Origin: Metarhizium brunneum
Taxonomy: Eukaryota > Ascomycota > Sordariomycetes > Hypocreales > Clavicipitaceae
Assembly: GCF_013426205.1 (NCBI RefSeq)
Contig: NC_089426.1
Span: 3,472,001-3,536,000 of the forward strand
Length of the DNA: 64,000 bases
Direction: 5' to 3'
A program made the translations under genes and the position numbers. Positions 13,771-25,598 of this stretch are shown piece by piece; the first letter of the stretch is position 1, and the number at the start of each line of letters is the position of its first letter. The notes below the pieces were generated by a model, which ran no database searches, had not been told where the DNA came from, and worked only from the letters and a program-made list of their open reading frames with translations.

Positions 13771-14338
13771 AATTTGGCGGCTGGGCCCCTTTGAGCTTGA
13801 GTCTCGTGAGCTTATGAATATATGAATAATGCAAGTGGGCGCCGATATCCCATCAGTCTTCCATCACCTCCAGCTCGCGGTATGCTCGGGATGTAGTCTC
13901 GTGGCTCTCAAAAAAGACTGAACGGATTAATAGTTAGCACCATATTCCCTAACTCCGCCCATCAAGCCCACCCAAGCTTTCGGAAGCTCTCGTTATTGGC
14001 GGTGGGGGTCGTCGGAATCGATCCGAAGTCTCCTCGGATCTGTGCTCGGTCATACTATATCTCATTGCTTATTCAGTTCACAATTGATGGATTGAACCTC
14101 CAGCTTGGAATAATGCGGGGCCCTGCAACCCGCAACTGCCGATCCCCCTGATGAGGCCTGAATCATTTAAATGGCGCCGGGAGCATTAAAGCATGACACT
14201 TGCTGTGCCGACCTCTAGAAATCGTTCGTTCGTTGCGCTTCTCCAAGCCCGCAAACGGTGACGCATTCCAGGAACTGCAATAGCCAAGTGTCACGCAACT
14301 TGTCTTCTTATTCTATACAACTTCAACAACCAGACGTC

Positions 14339-15830
14339 ATGGCGACTGCTGGTGTTTTGCCGCTCGTCATCAATGGCCAAGACTACTTCCCAGACAAGAC
14401 CTTCGACGTCAAATCTCCATCTACGGGCCAGGTCATCCACAAATGTGGTGCTGCTTCCGTAGCAGATGCCGCAAGAGCTGTCGATGCCGCGGCCGACGCT
14501 CTCAAGTCATGGCGCAAAACAACGCCCTATGAGCGACAAGACATCTTTCTCAAAGCCGCCGAAGTTATGGAGGGCCGTCGCGACGATCTTATCAAGCATA
14601 TGACTGACGAAACTGGAGCTACGCGAGGCTGGGTCGACTTCAACATCAGCAGAACAATCGACCTCCTCAAAGACACCGCCGGCCGCATCCCAACTATGGA
14701 AGGCTCGTTTCCGCCAACAGTTGACCGCAACAGAAGTGCAATTGTCATGCACGAGCCTTATGGTGTCGTGTTATCCATTGCACCATGGTAAGAGATCCAG
14801 GCCCCTAGACGCACTTCCCCAAGATGAATCACTCACATTTCAGCACAGGAACGCCCCGTATATCCTTGGCACCAGATCGATTGCATATCCAATCGCTATG
14901 GGAAACACTGTAGTCTTCAAGGCATCCGAGCTGTGCCCCAAAACCTTGCGGGCGATTGTCGATGTGTTTCATCAAGCTGGACTTCCTAATGGTGTGTTGA
15001 ATATGATTGCTCACGCCCCCGCCGACGCGGCGGCCGTTACATCTTCCTTGATAACCAATCCGCATGTCAAGAAGATCAACTTCACGGGCAGTACCAACGT
15101 CGGTCGAATCATTGCAAAGCAGGCCGGGGAGCATCTTAAGCCAGTAGTCTTGGAACTCGGCGGCAAAGCTCCAGCCATAGTCTGGGAAGACGCAGATTTG
15201 GATCTAGCTGCCAAACAATGCGCGACGGGCTCATTCTTGCACAGCGGCCAAATTTGCATGAGCACAGAGAGAATCTTGGTGCACAAGGCCGTAAGCGATG
15301 CTTTCCAGCAGAAATTCGCCGCTGCGGTTGCGAATATGTTCCCTGTTGATGGAGATGCGCCCATTCTCATCAACACCGCCGCGGCCCAAAAGAACAAGCA
15401 GCTCGTTTCTAATGCCACTGAGCGCGGGGCAAGCACCTTGTACGGCGACATCCACGCTCAGGAAATTAGTCACAACAGGCTGCGGCCCGTCATCCTGAGC
15501 GGCGTCACTTCCGAGATGGACATTTACAAGACGGAGGCTTTCGGACCTACCGTTTCAGTAATCGAGATTGAATCCGAGGAAGAAGCCATCCGTATCGCCA
15601 ACGACACAGAGTATGGGCTGACGTCCGCCATTTTCACTGAAGACCTAAGAAGAGGGCTGCGTTTCGCCGCGGAACTGGAGACTGGTGCAGTCCATATCAA
15701 CAGCATGAGTGTTCATGATGAGACCTCATTACCTCATGGCGGCACCAAGGCAAGTGGTTATGGACGATTCAACGGCTCAATAGGACTAGCTGAGTGGACA
15801 AGGACCAAGAATATTACTTTTGAGAAGTAG
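14339..15830 (+). CDS. Aldehyde dehydrogenase, salicylaldehyde/vanillin dehydrogenase type
   Basis: Two exons (14339-14787 and 14849-15830) flank a 61-bp intron with a GTAAGA donor and CACAG acceptor, giving 476 residues, the usual length for the family. Splicing restores the substrate-site motif APWNAP. The cofactor-binding segment FTGSTNVGR, the general base E252 in LELGGKAP and the nucleophile C286 in SGQICMSTER are all present. The 34-residue gap between the two catalytic residues is normal for NAD(P)-dependent aldehyde dehydrogenases. The SGQICMSTER form of the active site is typical of the salicylaldehyde/vanillin dehydrogenase subgroup, which oxidises aromatic aldehydes to acids. There is no targeting sequence, so it is probably cytosolic. 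The substrate is inferred from motif resemblance only. The start at 14339 is the first in-frame ATG and matches the family's N-terminal length. Confidence 0.93.
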
Positions 15831-16272
15831 GCAGACACTAGTCTTGATCGGGAGTAGTAGGGAATACTTGACAGACACAATCAAGAAGACTGAAACTACA
15901 TGATGTCACGCATAATAAAACAATGCAATACAATCAAATAAAAACTTTAAAACTCATTCCTGGCCTCATGTTCATTAATATTTTCAATACCAAACATCCA
16001 TCCATCCATCCATGCAGAATCCCAACCACCGATCCTACCGGGTAACCAACTCACCAAGGCGCCCCTACTCCCTTCCTTCTTATCGATAAGCATTCATCAT
16101 AACGTAAGCACTCCATCACCACCCTAAAATTTATCCCCCCGAGGCTACGTCAAGGCCAGCATCCCCCCATCAACATACATAGTCCCAACCACCATCCCTC
16201 CTTCCTCAACGACAAAAAGACAAACAAAAAACACCCGCCCCGACCCTCACACACACCCCGGCCACCGCCAAC
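15831..16272. other. Intergenic spacer between ALDH and tim10
   Basis: This holds the 3' region of the aldehyde dehydrogenase (AT-rich, several AATAAA-like strings near 15910-15945), a short CCAT microsatellite at about 15995-16012 and the promoter and leader of tim10. No further gene seen. Confidence 0.6.
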
Positions 16273-16634
16273 ATGTCCTTCCTCGGCATCGGACGCCAGC
16301 AGCCCACCTCGGAGCAGAAGATTGCCGCCGTAGAAGGCGAGATGCGCATGATGGCAGACACATACAACCGGTACGAAAACCGTTGCCCCCGCCCCCAAAA
16401 CTTGAACTGAAGGTTTAATGCTGACGGGGGTTAAAATCCAGTCTTCAAAAGACTTGCCAGAAAAAGTGTATCCCTACCGACTACCGCGAGGGCGAGCTGA
16501 ACAAGGGCGAGTCGGTGTGCCTGGACCGCTGTACGGCCAAGTTCCTGGATACGTCGATGAAGGTCAGTGAGATTATGCAGCAGCAGGGCCAGGCCATGGG
16601 CGGCGCGCCCCAGGCCGGCGGGGGCTTGTTCTAA
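16273..16634 (+). CDS. tim10: Mitochondrial import chaperone Tim10
   Basis: Two exons (16273-16370 and 16442-16634) with a 71-bp intron encode 96 residues. The protein has the twin CX3C signature of small Tim proteins: CQKKC and CLDRC, separated by a short helix containing GELNKGE. The N-terminus ([10 protein letters not shown]) and the [14 protein letters not shown] helix match Tim10 rather than Tim8, Tim9 or Tim13. Tim10 pairs with Tim9 in a hexamer in the mitochondrial intermembrane space and escorts hydrophobic carrier proteins to the TIM22 complex; the cysteines form two internal disulfides. The C-terminal tail is Gln/Gly-rich, which is common in fungal Tim10. Its 3' end lies about 390 bp from the 3' end of the convergent STB6-like gene. 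Confidence 0.95.
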
Positions 16635-17026
16635 GCTGTTTGGAGGAGGGGGCGCTCTCCGGGGTCGAGATGAGGGAGGATTCACTGAATAGGAGGCGGA
16701 TACGGGGGAGACGTTGGGAGGGAGGGACTTGAGCTCGGTCCGGAGCGGGAGCTAGTGTACGAGTATAGACGGTTGGGATACTTGATGCGGATGGGCATCG
16801 CGATAAAACGATTTGTAAATTACTCGATGCTATCTATATAAACTATCATGATTTGGGACTTCGTCTCCCCACCAACAATAATGGTATCCATCTTGAAATT
16901 CGACAAACGCCTTGTATCTTTCGATATGCTTTGCTTGAAATAAAAAAACAAATGGTAAAATCTGCGCCTTGCTTGAAAAAAGAAGAAAGTGATGCGGCAA
17001 AACATTACTGCATGGTGGAAAACCCA
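16635..17026. other. Convergent 3' spacer
   Basis: Tail-to-tail spacer between tim10 and the STB6-like gene, AT-rich at its right half. It presumably carries both polyadenylation regions. No gene seen. Confidence 0.6.
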
Positions 17027-19811
17027 TTACGGCTCCCGTGTGATGTTGGGTCCAGTCCCTATCCCCGTAAGTGTGCGAACAAACCAGTGAGGCCAGCTTT
17101 CTGTCTCAAGCGTCGCCTTCAACTCTGCTGCTCTACTCTCCACGTCATCTACTTGCCGCTCAAAATTCTGAATGCTGTCTTCAACATCGGCAACTTTTTG
17201 GGACAGGCCGTTGATTTCGTATTCCAGACGCGCCAGGAGCACTTCAATTTCCTTGACGCTTTCGGTGAGATTTTCACGCTGTTCACTTAGGAGCTCGTCC
17301 GAGTTGTAGTGAATTCGTTGACAGGCCTCGTTGAGCCGATGATATATGCCTTGTAGCTCAGTTTTGTCCTGACCGTATCGCTCGTTGAGGAACTCTACTG
17401 CTCTAATCTTGTCCTCGACCCAGGGCCCGACATCGCCAACAATTTCTTCAATAAGATGATTCAGATGACTGGCGGCTTCTGCATGAGCTTCGACGCAAGT
17501 GAGGTAGTCCATCGTCTCAGTCAAGTCAATGACTTCCTCCCACGTTAAAATGGCCTCTTCCGCGTCACTGAAGGACATCCGGCGCGGCCAACGGCTCTCA
17601 TTTGTGATGTGCTTCGTGGTCAGGTCAGCAATTCCGCAACTGCGACGCCTTGCAACGGAAATTTGCTTGCGGCACGGCTTTTGTTCCTTCTCTAACAAAG
17701 GTCCTCGGAGATTATTGTCGTCCTTAACAGACGGTGCGGGTGAAAATCCCTTGTGACTGACGCCTTTGCGAATCTCGGAACCGATGCGACTAAGGTTGTT
17801 GTCCGACTCCCCGGCGGCCAAGAGCTCGTCACCAGACTTCTCGTCAGGTTTTGCATCCCTTGCTGATGTTCCGGAGTATTGCGCATCATCATTCTGACTG
17901 GGCAGCACGTCATCACCCCGCCTGATGGCTGCAAGATACTCCTCTGGTTTGTTCTTCCAAGTGAATGCGCGGGCAATAGGGGGATTAGGTGTCGTGACCG
18001 AGGTTTGTGAAGCTGACGGCAGCAAGGCGCTTCCGTTTCCTCCATCTGAGAAATCTTCTTTTGCAGATACGGACAACTTGCTTGCATGGCCTTTTCGGTT
18101 GCCACCCACGGCGTCTTTTATGCGACCAAGACCAGAGCGGGCATCGCTCATTTTATCCGCCACGCTTTTAAAGACTCCCCTGCGGAGTGTATCTCTCTCG
18201 CCTGACGCATCTGCCATGTTGCTGACGGAGCCGGGTGAATAGGTGGGATAAGACGCTGCACTATTGTCTTCTTTACGCCGACCCCCCAACTCCTCGTCGA
18301 GAAGCAAAGCGTGTGTCCGCTTTGGCATAGTATCAGAAGCCTCACTTTTCCCAGAAGAAAACATGCTGCCGAGCTCTGGATCGCCGCTACCAAAGGAATC
18401 AGCGACAGACCTTCGGGTCTTGCCATGCCAAAGCCATCTTGGTCGATCTCCATAGACCAAGCTGACGAATCTGTCAATGTCCACTGTTTCGATGTCCGCC
18501 AGACCACCCTTGTCTTTGCCCGAGACCATGTCTATGACAAGTTCACCCCTCTTGCCTCCAATTTCAGTTACGGTAGATTTGACCGCTTTCTGCACTCCCC
18601 ATCCCTCAGCAGCGGCACCTTTGGCAGTCGCTGTATGCAAACGGAACACTGTTTGTCGGTCAAGGCGGCGTGTTTTTTCCAATTTTTGTTGCTTCTGAAA
18701 GTAAGCCACGCCTCTCTTTGTGCACTCAATCTCGAACACATCCTTGGAAACTGGTGCGCCGTACCAGTGCAGTCGATTCCTTGCCCCCATCAACATGCCC
18801 AGTAATGCTGATACGGTACAGGGACCAAGGATTCCGTCAGTAGGCTCAAAGTTGTAGTGCTCGGCACCAACTTCTGTCCACCAGTTGTTGATTGCTTTCT
18901 CCGTAGCATCGCATAGTAACCCGTCAATGTATTGGTGGTCCAGCTTCTCAAACATGTACAGTGCAACCTGACATAGCTTGATGAGTTCGACGACAGACTG
19001 TAGAATAGGAATACGGTCGCTTGTCTTGTAGAGCTGGTGAAACTTGGCCTGTGTTGCTTCAGTTGGGTCTGTCAGTGCCAAGCCGGAGCGGCCTGAGCAC
19101 CCCAATCGTTTGAGATTTTCGTTTACAAAGAAGACTTGACGATGCTTCCGCACGTCTCCATCCGGGACCGGAATTACGGTGAGAGCTGAGGGGAAGCTGC
19201 TCAAGTTCGTAATCATCAACTCTCCCAGGCCCGTCTCCTTGGGGCGCGAATTGTGTTGATTGGCGGCTTTGAAGTATAAGCGTAGCCTCGGAGACCAAAG
19301 ATTTTGATCTTCTGGGATGGAGACAATGCCAACTACTATACAGTGTTTCTCGTCTCCAGTGTAGGTTGTGATGACTACGGTCGGTGATTGGCGGGAGCAT
19401 GCCCACTGTTCAACCACGTATAACTCATAGCCACCAAGAATGCATCGTTGTTCGATAACAGATACGCACGGGTCTTCTTCAATGAACCTGAGAAATGAGA
19501 TGATGTCAGCACAAATTGTTGTCGACAGACAGCATGCAATGCAGTTTCAGATATATATGTTACCGGCAAGCCAAAGGGTCAGGCAGCACCAGGCGTCGTT
19601 GAGGTACCTGAGGGCCTTGGGGAGTGGATGACAGGCCGTCTAGGGTCCGAACTGGTGCTAGATCTTGCGAAATAATTGTTCTTTCCATGGGGCTTTCTTG
19701 GGTATTGTGAGGCGTTGCGTCCCTGGAGGGGGGAGAGGAAGAGTCATCATCTCGTCGAAAGCGTCCTCCCTCCAGGGGCAAGGGCGATAGGAAGCCTATG
19801 GGTGATGTCAT
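17027..19811 (-). CDS. STB6-like Sin3-associated protein
   Basis: Two exons (19811-19564 and 19487-17027) joined across a 76-bp intron (donor GTAACA, acceptor CTCAG) give 902 residues. Splicing creates the block DPLACRFIEEDP...GGYELYVVEQWACSR, which continues as VVITTYTGD and is the conserved N-terminal core of the fungal STB6 family. The middle of the protein is long, Ser/Asp/Lys-rich and probably disordered. The C-terminal part, from about residue 700, is helical and ends in a coiled coil with heptad-like EINGLSQKVADVEDS. In budding yeast Stb2/Stb6 bind the Sin3 histone-deacetylase corepressor, so a nuclear chromatin role is inferred from the family. A final segment with TESWPHWFVRTLTG ends the protein. 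It diverges from the Rmd5 gene across a 1.07-kb spacer. Confidence 0.85.
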
Positions 19812-20885
19812 CTGGTGTGACTGTCAACTCGTCACCCCGTCTATGACCAACGGTTCTGCTGCAGTTCCAACACGAGGGCTTCCCGAGGTACGCCCAGGTG
19901 GGCGAGGCCGACAGGCGGCACCTAGGTTCTTGACATTTGGCGAGTTCGGTAGTCGCGCTGCATCAGCAGGTTGGGCTGGACAGCTTGGGGACAGATGACG
20001 GTCAGTGTGTGGGATGGCATGTGATGCAGTTAGTTGTGGTAGAGTGGCCGAGTCGTTGAGCGGTTGAGCGGGAATCAATCCGAGCGTGGGAGCTGAAAGC
20101 TTTCCGAGACAAGGGACAAGACAAGGGACGGTGGGGGCAATGATTGGCGCTGCAGCCTGCAGCGGGGCTGTGTAGCTTCAACCGGAATGCCTTCCAGCGC
20201 AACAGCGAGTCCTCAGTCCTCCGTGATCCGTAGATTTTAAATATCAAGTTGGCTTCAATGTTGAGTCCGGCCAAAGACGGCACCGGAAGGCACCGCGGGA
20301 TGTGCACAGAAGTCTCTGAAAGCATAAAAATTCAACGTTGAGAGCCTCAAGGAGTACGGTGAACTGCCAAACTGGGTGTGTGTGTGGCACTTGAGCGCAC
20401 AAGAGCACCTGATGGGCCCAGCTTGCACACTGGCAGTGCCCCTCATCAAGTCTTCAGTCACAAATATGAAGAGCCAGATGGACCACGGTCCCATTCTCAT
20501 GTAGAATAGTGGTACTACGGACTGACGCCCGCTGCCTATATATCTACGTCGTGAAGCCTCGTGGTGATGTGAAGATTGATCCAAGCATTCGGCTGTCGTT
20601 GAGTTGCGGGTCCAACAGTTGTCTGCGTCCACATCATCCCGAGCCTATCGATAAGCCCTCCCCCGAAAGCCGTCCGAGCAGGCGTGACCATCATCGACGT
20701 CAATCCCCAACCGAGAGACAACCAGCGAGCTCCATCCACGACAACGCTTCCTCCGCTTGCGTAACGGGCAGGCAACCCCCCGGGAAAAAGCGTTGCCGGC
20801 ACGATATCTTGACAAACATCGACTCCACGACCTTCGCTTTCCCACCGTCGCCTGCACTCGGCATCAAGCTCTCAGACTAGCAGCT
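19812..20885. other. Divergent spacer between STB6-like and rmd5 genes
   Basis: This shared upstream region of two divergent genes shows no additional coding signal. It is GC-mixed, with CA/GT-rich short runs around 20378. A tRNA-like string near 20048 was examined and rejected. Confidence 0.5.
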
Positions 20886-22364
20886 ATGGCTGGAGCGGAG
20901 GACGACATGCCTTCGTCGCCCTTTGGGCCGCTGTTGGCAGAACTGGCTCGCATGCGCAAGTCTAATCTAAATGCAGCTATAAACGATGTCGACTCGATAA
21001 TTGATTTACTCACGGCAGCACGGGAGCAAGTGGCTGGTGGTACGAGACCTGAACCCGCTGCTTCAGTCGCCCAGCATCTCATGGTGCACAGACATGACTA
21101 ACCCTGCCGACAGATGATGATTCTCACAAGATTGGCATGGCCATGACGACGTTGCAAAACCCAGTCAAGGCTCGGTTTGAGGCCATAACCGAGGACTTGA
21201 AAGATGTGACCAAGGCTCAGAGAAGCTTTGGCAAGGCGCTGGACAGGGTGAGTTCTCCTAGAGTTCTACCGGCCTTGTCACCTTGAGCCGATAACATCTT
21301 CCTTATAATATGCACATTGAGATTAACTGATGTTCCAGGCTCTTCCGCATCGAGAGCTTCCCATGGAGACAGATGCCATGGCCGACCATCCCGAACTCAT
21401 CAACCGAGCCATAGCGATGCACCTTTTACGAGAGGGTCAGTTCTCTGTAGCGTCAACCTTCCTCCAAGAAGAACAAAACCTCCGCGAACAAAATCACACC
21501 TCCGTTTTATCCCACAGCAAGAGGTCAAGAATCGACGAGGATGGCGATGATGACATGAAGAGAGATGACGACGGGGACGAGGACATGCAAGGACTGCACT
21601 CTGAAGACTTGCAGGATAAATTCTCCGAGATGTACCGTATCCTCGCACAGCTCAAGGAGCGTAATCTTGTCCCAGCCATAGATTGGGCGCGCATCAACAA
21701 CCCCAAGCTGGAAACAAGGGGCAGCAACCTCGAATTCGAACTCAGCAAACTCCAATTCGTATGGCTCTTCAAGGGTCCTTCAGTCAACGGTCTCCCCGAC
21801 GACGCCAACAACGGCCGGATGGGAGCTCTCGCATATGCCCGCCAGCACTTTGGCCGTTTTCAATCCCGTCACATAAAGGATATCCAACAACTCTCCTGCG
21901 CCATGGTGTACGCGCCGAATCTCGAAGAATCCCCCTACCGCCAAATTTTCGAAATCGACTCCGCCTTTGAAGATGTCGCCACCTCCTTCACGCGCGAATT
22001 CTGCTCCCTGCTGGGCCTCTCCGCCGAATCGCCGCTCTACATGGCCGTCACAGCGGGATCCATTGCTCTGCCCCGTCTCATCAAATACACAACCTATATG
22101 AAGGAGAAGAAGACGGAGTGGACGACCGAAAACGAACTCGCCTTTGAAACGCCCCTTCCGCCATCCATGATCTACCACCCCATCTTTGTCTGTCCCGTCA
22201 GCAAGGAGCAGACCACTGAGCAGAATCCGCCTATGATGCTCCCCTGCGGCCACGTCATTTGCAAAGAGAGCTTGCAGAACATCGCGGCGAAAGGTTCACG
22301 CTACAAATGTCCTTATTGTCCTACAGAAGGGCACCTACGTGATGCTATCAAGATTACGTTGTAG
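20886..22364 (+). CDS. rmd5: GID/CTLH complex E3 ubiquitin ligase subunit Rmd5 (Gid2)
   Basis: Three exons (20886-21039, 21114-21247, 21339-22364) give 437 residues; the introns are 74 and 91 bp. In order: an N-terminal helical region; a LisH motif at about residues 116-142 (ELINRAIAMHLLREGQF); an acidic insert (DEDGDDDMKRDDDGDEDM); a CTLH/CRA region from about residue 187; and a degenerate RING near the C-terminus with CPVSKEQTTEQNPPMMLPCGH and CPYC. This is the Rmd5/RMND5 layout. Together with Fyv10/Gid9 it forms the catalytic module of the GID (CTLH) E3 ligase, which in yeast marks gluconeogenic enzymes for degradation. The LPCGH...CPYC form of the RING separates it from Fyv10. The acidic insert between LisH and CTLH is a notable addition. 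The start is the first ATG in good context; upstream in-frame sequence is not protein-like. Confidence 0.93.
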
Positions 22365-23180
22365 CCATATTTTTCTTTTTGGTTCATGGGTCGCATGCAG
22401 GAGGCATATCATCAATTTGGCGTTTTGGAATGGGCGGTAGCGACACAATTTTTTCTTTTTCTTTTGTTTCTTTTTTGCCCTTTCAATCACGACCTGGACC
22501 ACGTTGACTGTCGGTATTGTTTCATGTTCTCTTGGTTGGCTCCGTGTGGTGCTCTTTCTTTATCAATTACCCCAGTGTTACGAGCTTGTTTCAGCCAGTC
22601 TTCAGAATACACGAGGAATCACAAGTAGATATAGCATATGATTTGCAGAGTCGCGCCACATTTTGTCCTCGTTTCAAGCAGGTGATATTATGTCAAGTGT
22701 TATTGTTTTATTTTCATGACAAATGATGATGCAAGCATGGCACAAGTATCGTGTAAGCATAATATCCGGAAACATACCGAGGGAGGTAGTGCTGGGCTGT
22801 GCGAAGCTGAAAAACGGTAAAAGACCAAAGAATACACCGTCTGCGCATCATGCGTCAGACACGCTAAGTCAAGTTATCTCGCGATAGCCTCAGCCACTGA
22901 CTGCATGGAAGTAAACGTAATCCCATATACACTCTATACCAGTGACTCACTCTAAAAACTTAAAATGGCCAGACATATTATATAGTAGGGAGGTCTCGTC
23001 CGCATCCCAAGAGTGCATCCTATTTATTTCTCTCCGGGACTTTTATCTCTTCTACTATAAAGATATAACGCAACCACTCGTGAGTCCTCGCCACTGTAAC
23101 GCTACCTGAAGCACCGCAACTTGCCGGCATTGGCCACAGCAGTCAAATCGAACAACAACTTGGCCATAACGCGAAAGACG
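22365..23180. other. 3' region of rmd5, no gene seen
   Basis: T-rich and TA-rich sequence with no supported gene. A short piece (about 22705-22790) weakly resembles sequence at about 31310-31385; both begin soon after a gene's 3' end, and the likeness may be fortuitous. Confidence 0.4.
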
Positions 23181-23333
23181 ATGGCCAACACAAGTAAGTT
23201 GCCTGTTATAAGCTTCAGCGATTAAAGCTGACGAGATCCAGGGGGCAAAAAAGACACCGCGGCCGGTATTAACAGCGATGCCCTTTACAGTAAAAAGAAG
23301 GCCAGCTTAAAGGAAGGAATTCAGGAGAATTAA
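23181..23333 (+). CDS. Short spliced frame, probably transposon-derived relic
   Basis: Two mini exons (23181-23193 and 23242-23333) flank a 48-bp intron with GTAAGT donor and TCCAG acceptor, giving 34 residues starting MANTRGKKDT and ending GIQEN. The composition (Lys-rich, DALYSKKKASLKE) looks like the extreme N-terminus of a larger protein. The stop falls at the start of the adjacent 226-bp foldback element, so insertion of that element may have truncated the gene. I do not recognise the family. Confidence 0.3.
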
Positions 23334-23550
23334 CCAGGCCATTAAAGATTAGAAAGAAGGCGGAAATAAGGGTAGAGCCAAAAATAAAGCACCAAAAATG
23401 TAAAGTATCTTAACAGGCACTTGAGGCATTTAAAAAAGGCAGCTGACAGGTGCCTTAGGTGCTTGTTTAGCTATATTTTTGGTGCTTTACTTTGGCTCTG
23501 CCCTTAGTCGCGCCTTCTTTTCCACATCTTTAATGGCCTGATTGATTCTC
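23325..23550. mobile_element. 226-bp foldback (MITE-like) element
   Basis: The two halves of this segment are inverted copies. The left arm from GAGAATTAACCAGGCC pairs with the reverse complement of the right arm (GAGAATCAATCAGGCC). Pairing continues through the AAAGCACCAAAAAT block and the inner GGCAC blocks almost to the centre near 23440. Most of the mismatches I aligned are C/T or G/A, as expected if a long hairpin decayed by transitions. No transposase is encoded. It fits a non-autonomous inverted-repeat element; no target-site duplication was clear. Confidence 0.65.
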
Positions 23551-24202
23551 TATTATGTAAATGTAATGTTTAGTCCTTATATTCGTAAAAGTACAGCCAA
23601 GGCTGTCAAGGAGAGTTCCAAGGAAATCGTCTATCAAATCCCTATCCACCCGAATTCCAACCAATCCTATCCAACCTTTTGGTGAGAAAATTGCTGATGA
23701 TGCTAGACCATCAGTCCCCCAGATCGGAACCCAGCTTGGGGTGTATTTCTGACTGGAACTGGCCCCCAGAAAACATCGATAATGTAAATAATGCTCCACT
23801 CACTCTCGGCACGTGGTATCCTGTAACTCCCCGTTGCTAAATTCTGGAAATGGCACTAGTGTCTGTCTCCCACAGCCGACGCCAATACTCAATGAGAGGT
23901 CAAGGAAAGACAAAAGAAAAGGAAATGAGAAACAAATATCCTCGAGTTGTTTCGATCAAAAAGATATGATCGGTCGCTTGGCGCCCCATGAAATGCGCAC
24001 ATACGACAGTGGTCGCTGCCATCGTGAAGCCAGCCCCACGATATACGAGCTTTACGACAGATGATCTTTTGTTTTCGGGTGCTCGTAACTCGTAGCTTTG
24101 TACAGACCCGCCAATTTACTTTCCAGGGGTATCCAAACTTTTTTATAGTGTTTTCAATTTTGTTTTTTTTGGCCGCATCTGCTTTTTCTTTGACGAGGGT
24201 AT

Positions 24203-25598
24203 CTAGTCAATGGTCATGCGGCTTGGTACCTGTGGCTTGACATCGTGGAGGCTGATTGAGGTGGCATCTGGCTTTTCTTCAACCCTTCGCGGAGCCAACA
24301 GGTGAGCCTTGAGTCCCTTGTTGAAATTGCTCATGCAAATGATGGCGTTCGTAATAGTGAGGATGATCAATAATATGGTGATGACGGCAAATGCTGTAAG
24401 CGATTTGCGGACGGCAAAGTAGGAATCTTTGTGACTGGGTTGGTAGATGCGAACAAGCTTGAAGACGAAGTAGGATGAACCACCCAGAAACAAAATCATG
24501 ACACAAACCATGCCGGGCTTGTTCTCTCGGCGGGTAAAGTATGCCGCGGCAAGGAGAATGACAATGGTAATTGGAATGGTGGCAATCGTCAAGGCGAACT
24601 CCGGATCAGATTTTTGAGCGACAACGACGACGAACTGAATAATGAAACCCAGGAAGAAGAAGAAATCGAACTTAAGAAGCGCAATGTAAATCTGGGGAAT
24701 CGCTGTTAACTATCAAATTTATAGCAATTGCAGTCCTTGAGACGAGACATACCTGATAATGAAGAAAACGCTTCTTCATGCGATAATCAGCACCGATGTT
24801 CTTCAAAATATCCCATGCAAATTCTTGATACAGCTTCCAACAAATGAAACCCATGCAGATAGATGCAAGGCCAATTACGGAAGGAATTGCAATGAGAAAT
24901 GCTTTGACTTGAGAGAAGAGCAGCGTTGAGGTAACGCCGACCTCAAGAGCTGCGTGCTCATCCAAAACTGTAATGGCCATCTGAATCTGCTCTACTTGAA
25001 GAGCAGTGTAGACCAGAAGGGCCAAGTTGGCGATGCAGACACCAATGACCTGGATTGTGTTTTTCTTACGGAGGGCATCCCAAACAATGACGAGTTCGTA
25101 CAAGAAGCCAAAGATGAAGAGGGTCAAGAAGGTCGGGATAGTCTTGTACTGCGACTGAACCTTGTCGACGTTGACAGGCGGGCCTAAACTAGTTTGGAAC
25201 TTGGCAAACACGTAGGATTCGAAGGCAAGACAAATAATGGCTTGCAATGTGGTGACGGCCATGAATGCCGCTGACCATTTGGACTTGACGAATTCCCAGC
25301 CATCGTGACGTATACTCGTAGCTGGAGCAGAAGACACAAAGCCCTGTCGACCAGCGTACCCCTGGTCGTAGTTGTTTAGATTCGCATTCTCGGCGTATGT
25401 TGGCTGGGTATAGGTAGGCTGAGTATATTCCGCTTGGGGGTAGGCAGGTTGGGGATACGCTTGACCGTAATCTCGAACGTACTCGCTGCTTTGTTCACCG
25501 TACGATGATGACTGGCTATAATGCGGCTTGTGTTGAGAAAAGCCCGGGTCGGCACCCAGCAGGGACTTGCGAGACTCGAGTCTAGCCACCGTGGGCAA
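24203..25598 (-). CDS. UPF0658 family Golgi multi-pass membrane protein
   Basis: Two exons (from about 25598 to 24753, then 24691-24203) with a 61-bp intron (donor GTATGT) give about 444 residues. The N-terminal hundred residues are Tyr/Pro/Gln-rich (repeats of YPQPAYPQ and YTQPTY) and lie before the membrane part. At least seven hydrophobic segments follow, beginning at AFMAVTTLQAIICLAF. The junction block KKRFLHYQ/IYIALLKFDFFFF is characteristic of the UPF0658 Golgi apparatus membrane protein family of fungi; the molecular function is not known. The 5' end is odd: no ATG occurs on this strand in any frame between the first transmembrane segment and about 26.19 kb. The conserved-looking block LPTVARLESRKSLLGAD begins with a TTG at 25598, exactly where an initiator would be expected. 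Either a non-AUG start, a distant 5' exon or a base change explains this. Confidence 0.85.

Larger units (their letters stand above)
11946..14338. other. Divergent promoter region between regulator and ALDH
   Basis: Apart from the doubtful short frame at 13507-13770 I see no gene. The region serves as upstream sequence for both the minus-strand zinc-cluster gene and the plus-strand aldehyde dehydrogenase. It contains copies of TACGGAGTA at 12300 and in a palindrome at 13018-13033, an 8-bp tandem repeat at 13267-13296, and mixed-composition sequence. The regulator and dehydrogenase are arranged divergently, so control of one by the other is possible, but nothing in the sequence demonstrates it. 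Confidence 0.5.

Noticed and set aside
20048..20090. tRNA-like string GTGGCCGAGTCGTTGAG
   Set aside because: Resembles a Leu/Ser tRNA D-arm but no anticodon stem, T-arm or acceptor pairing follows.
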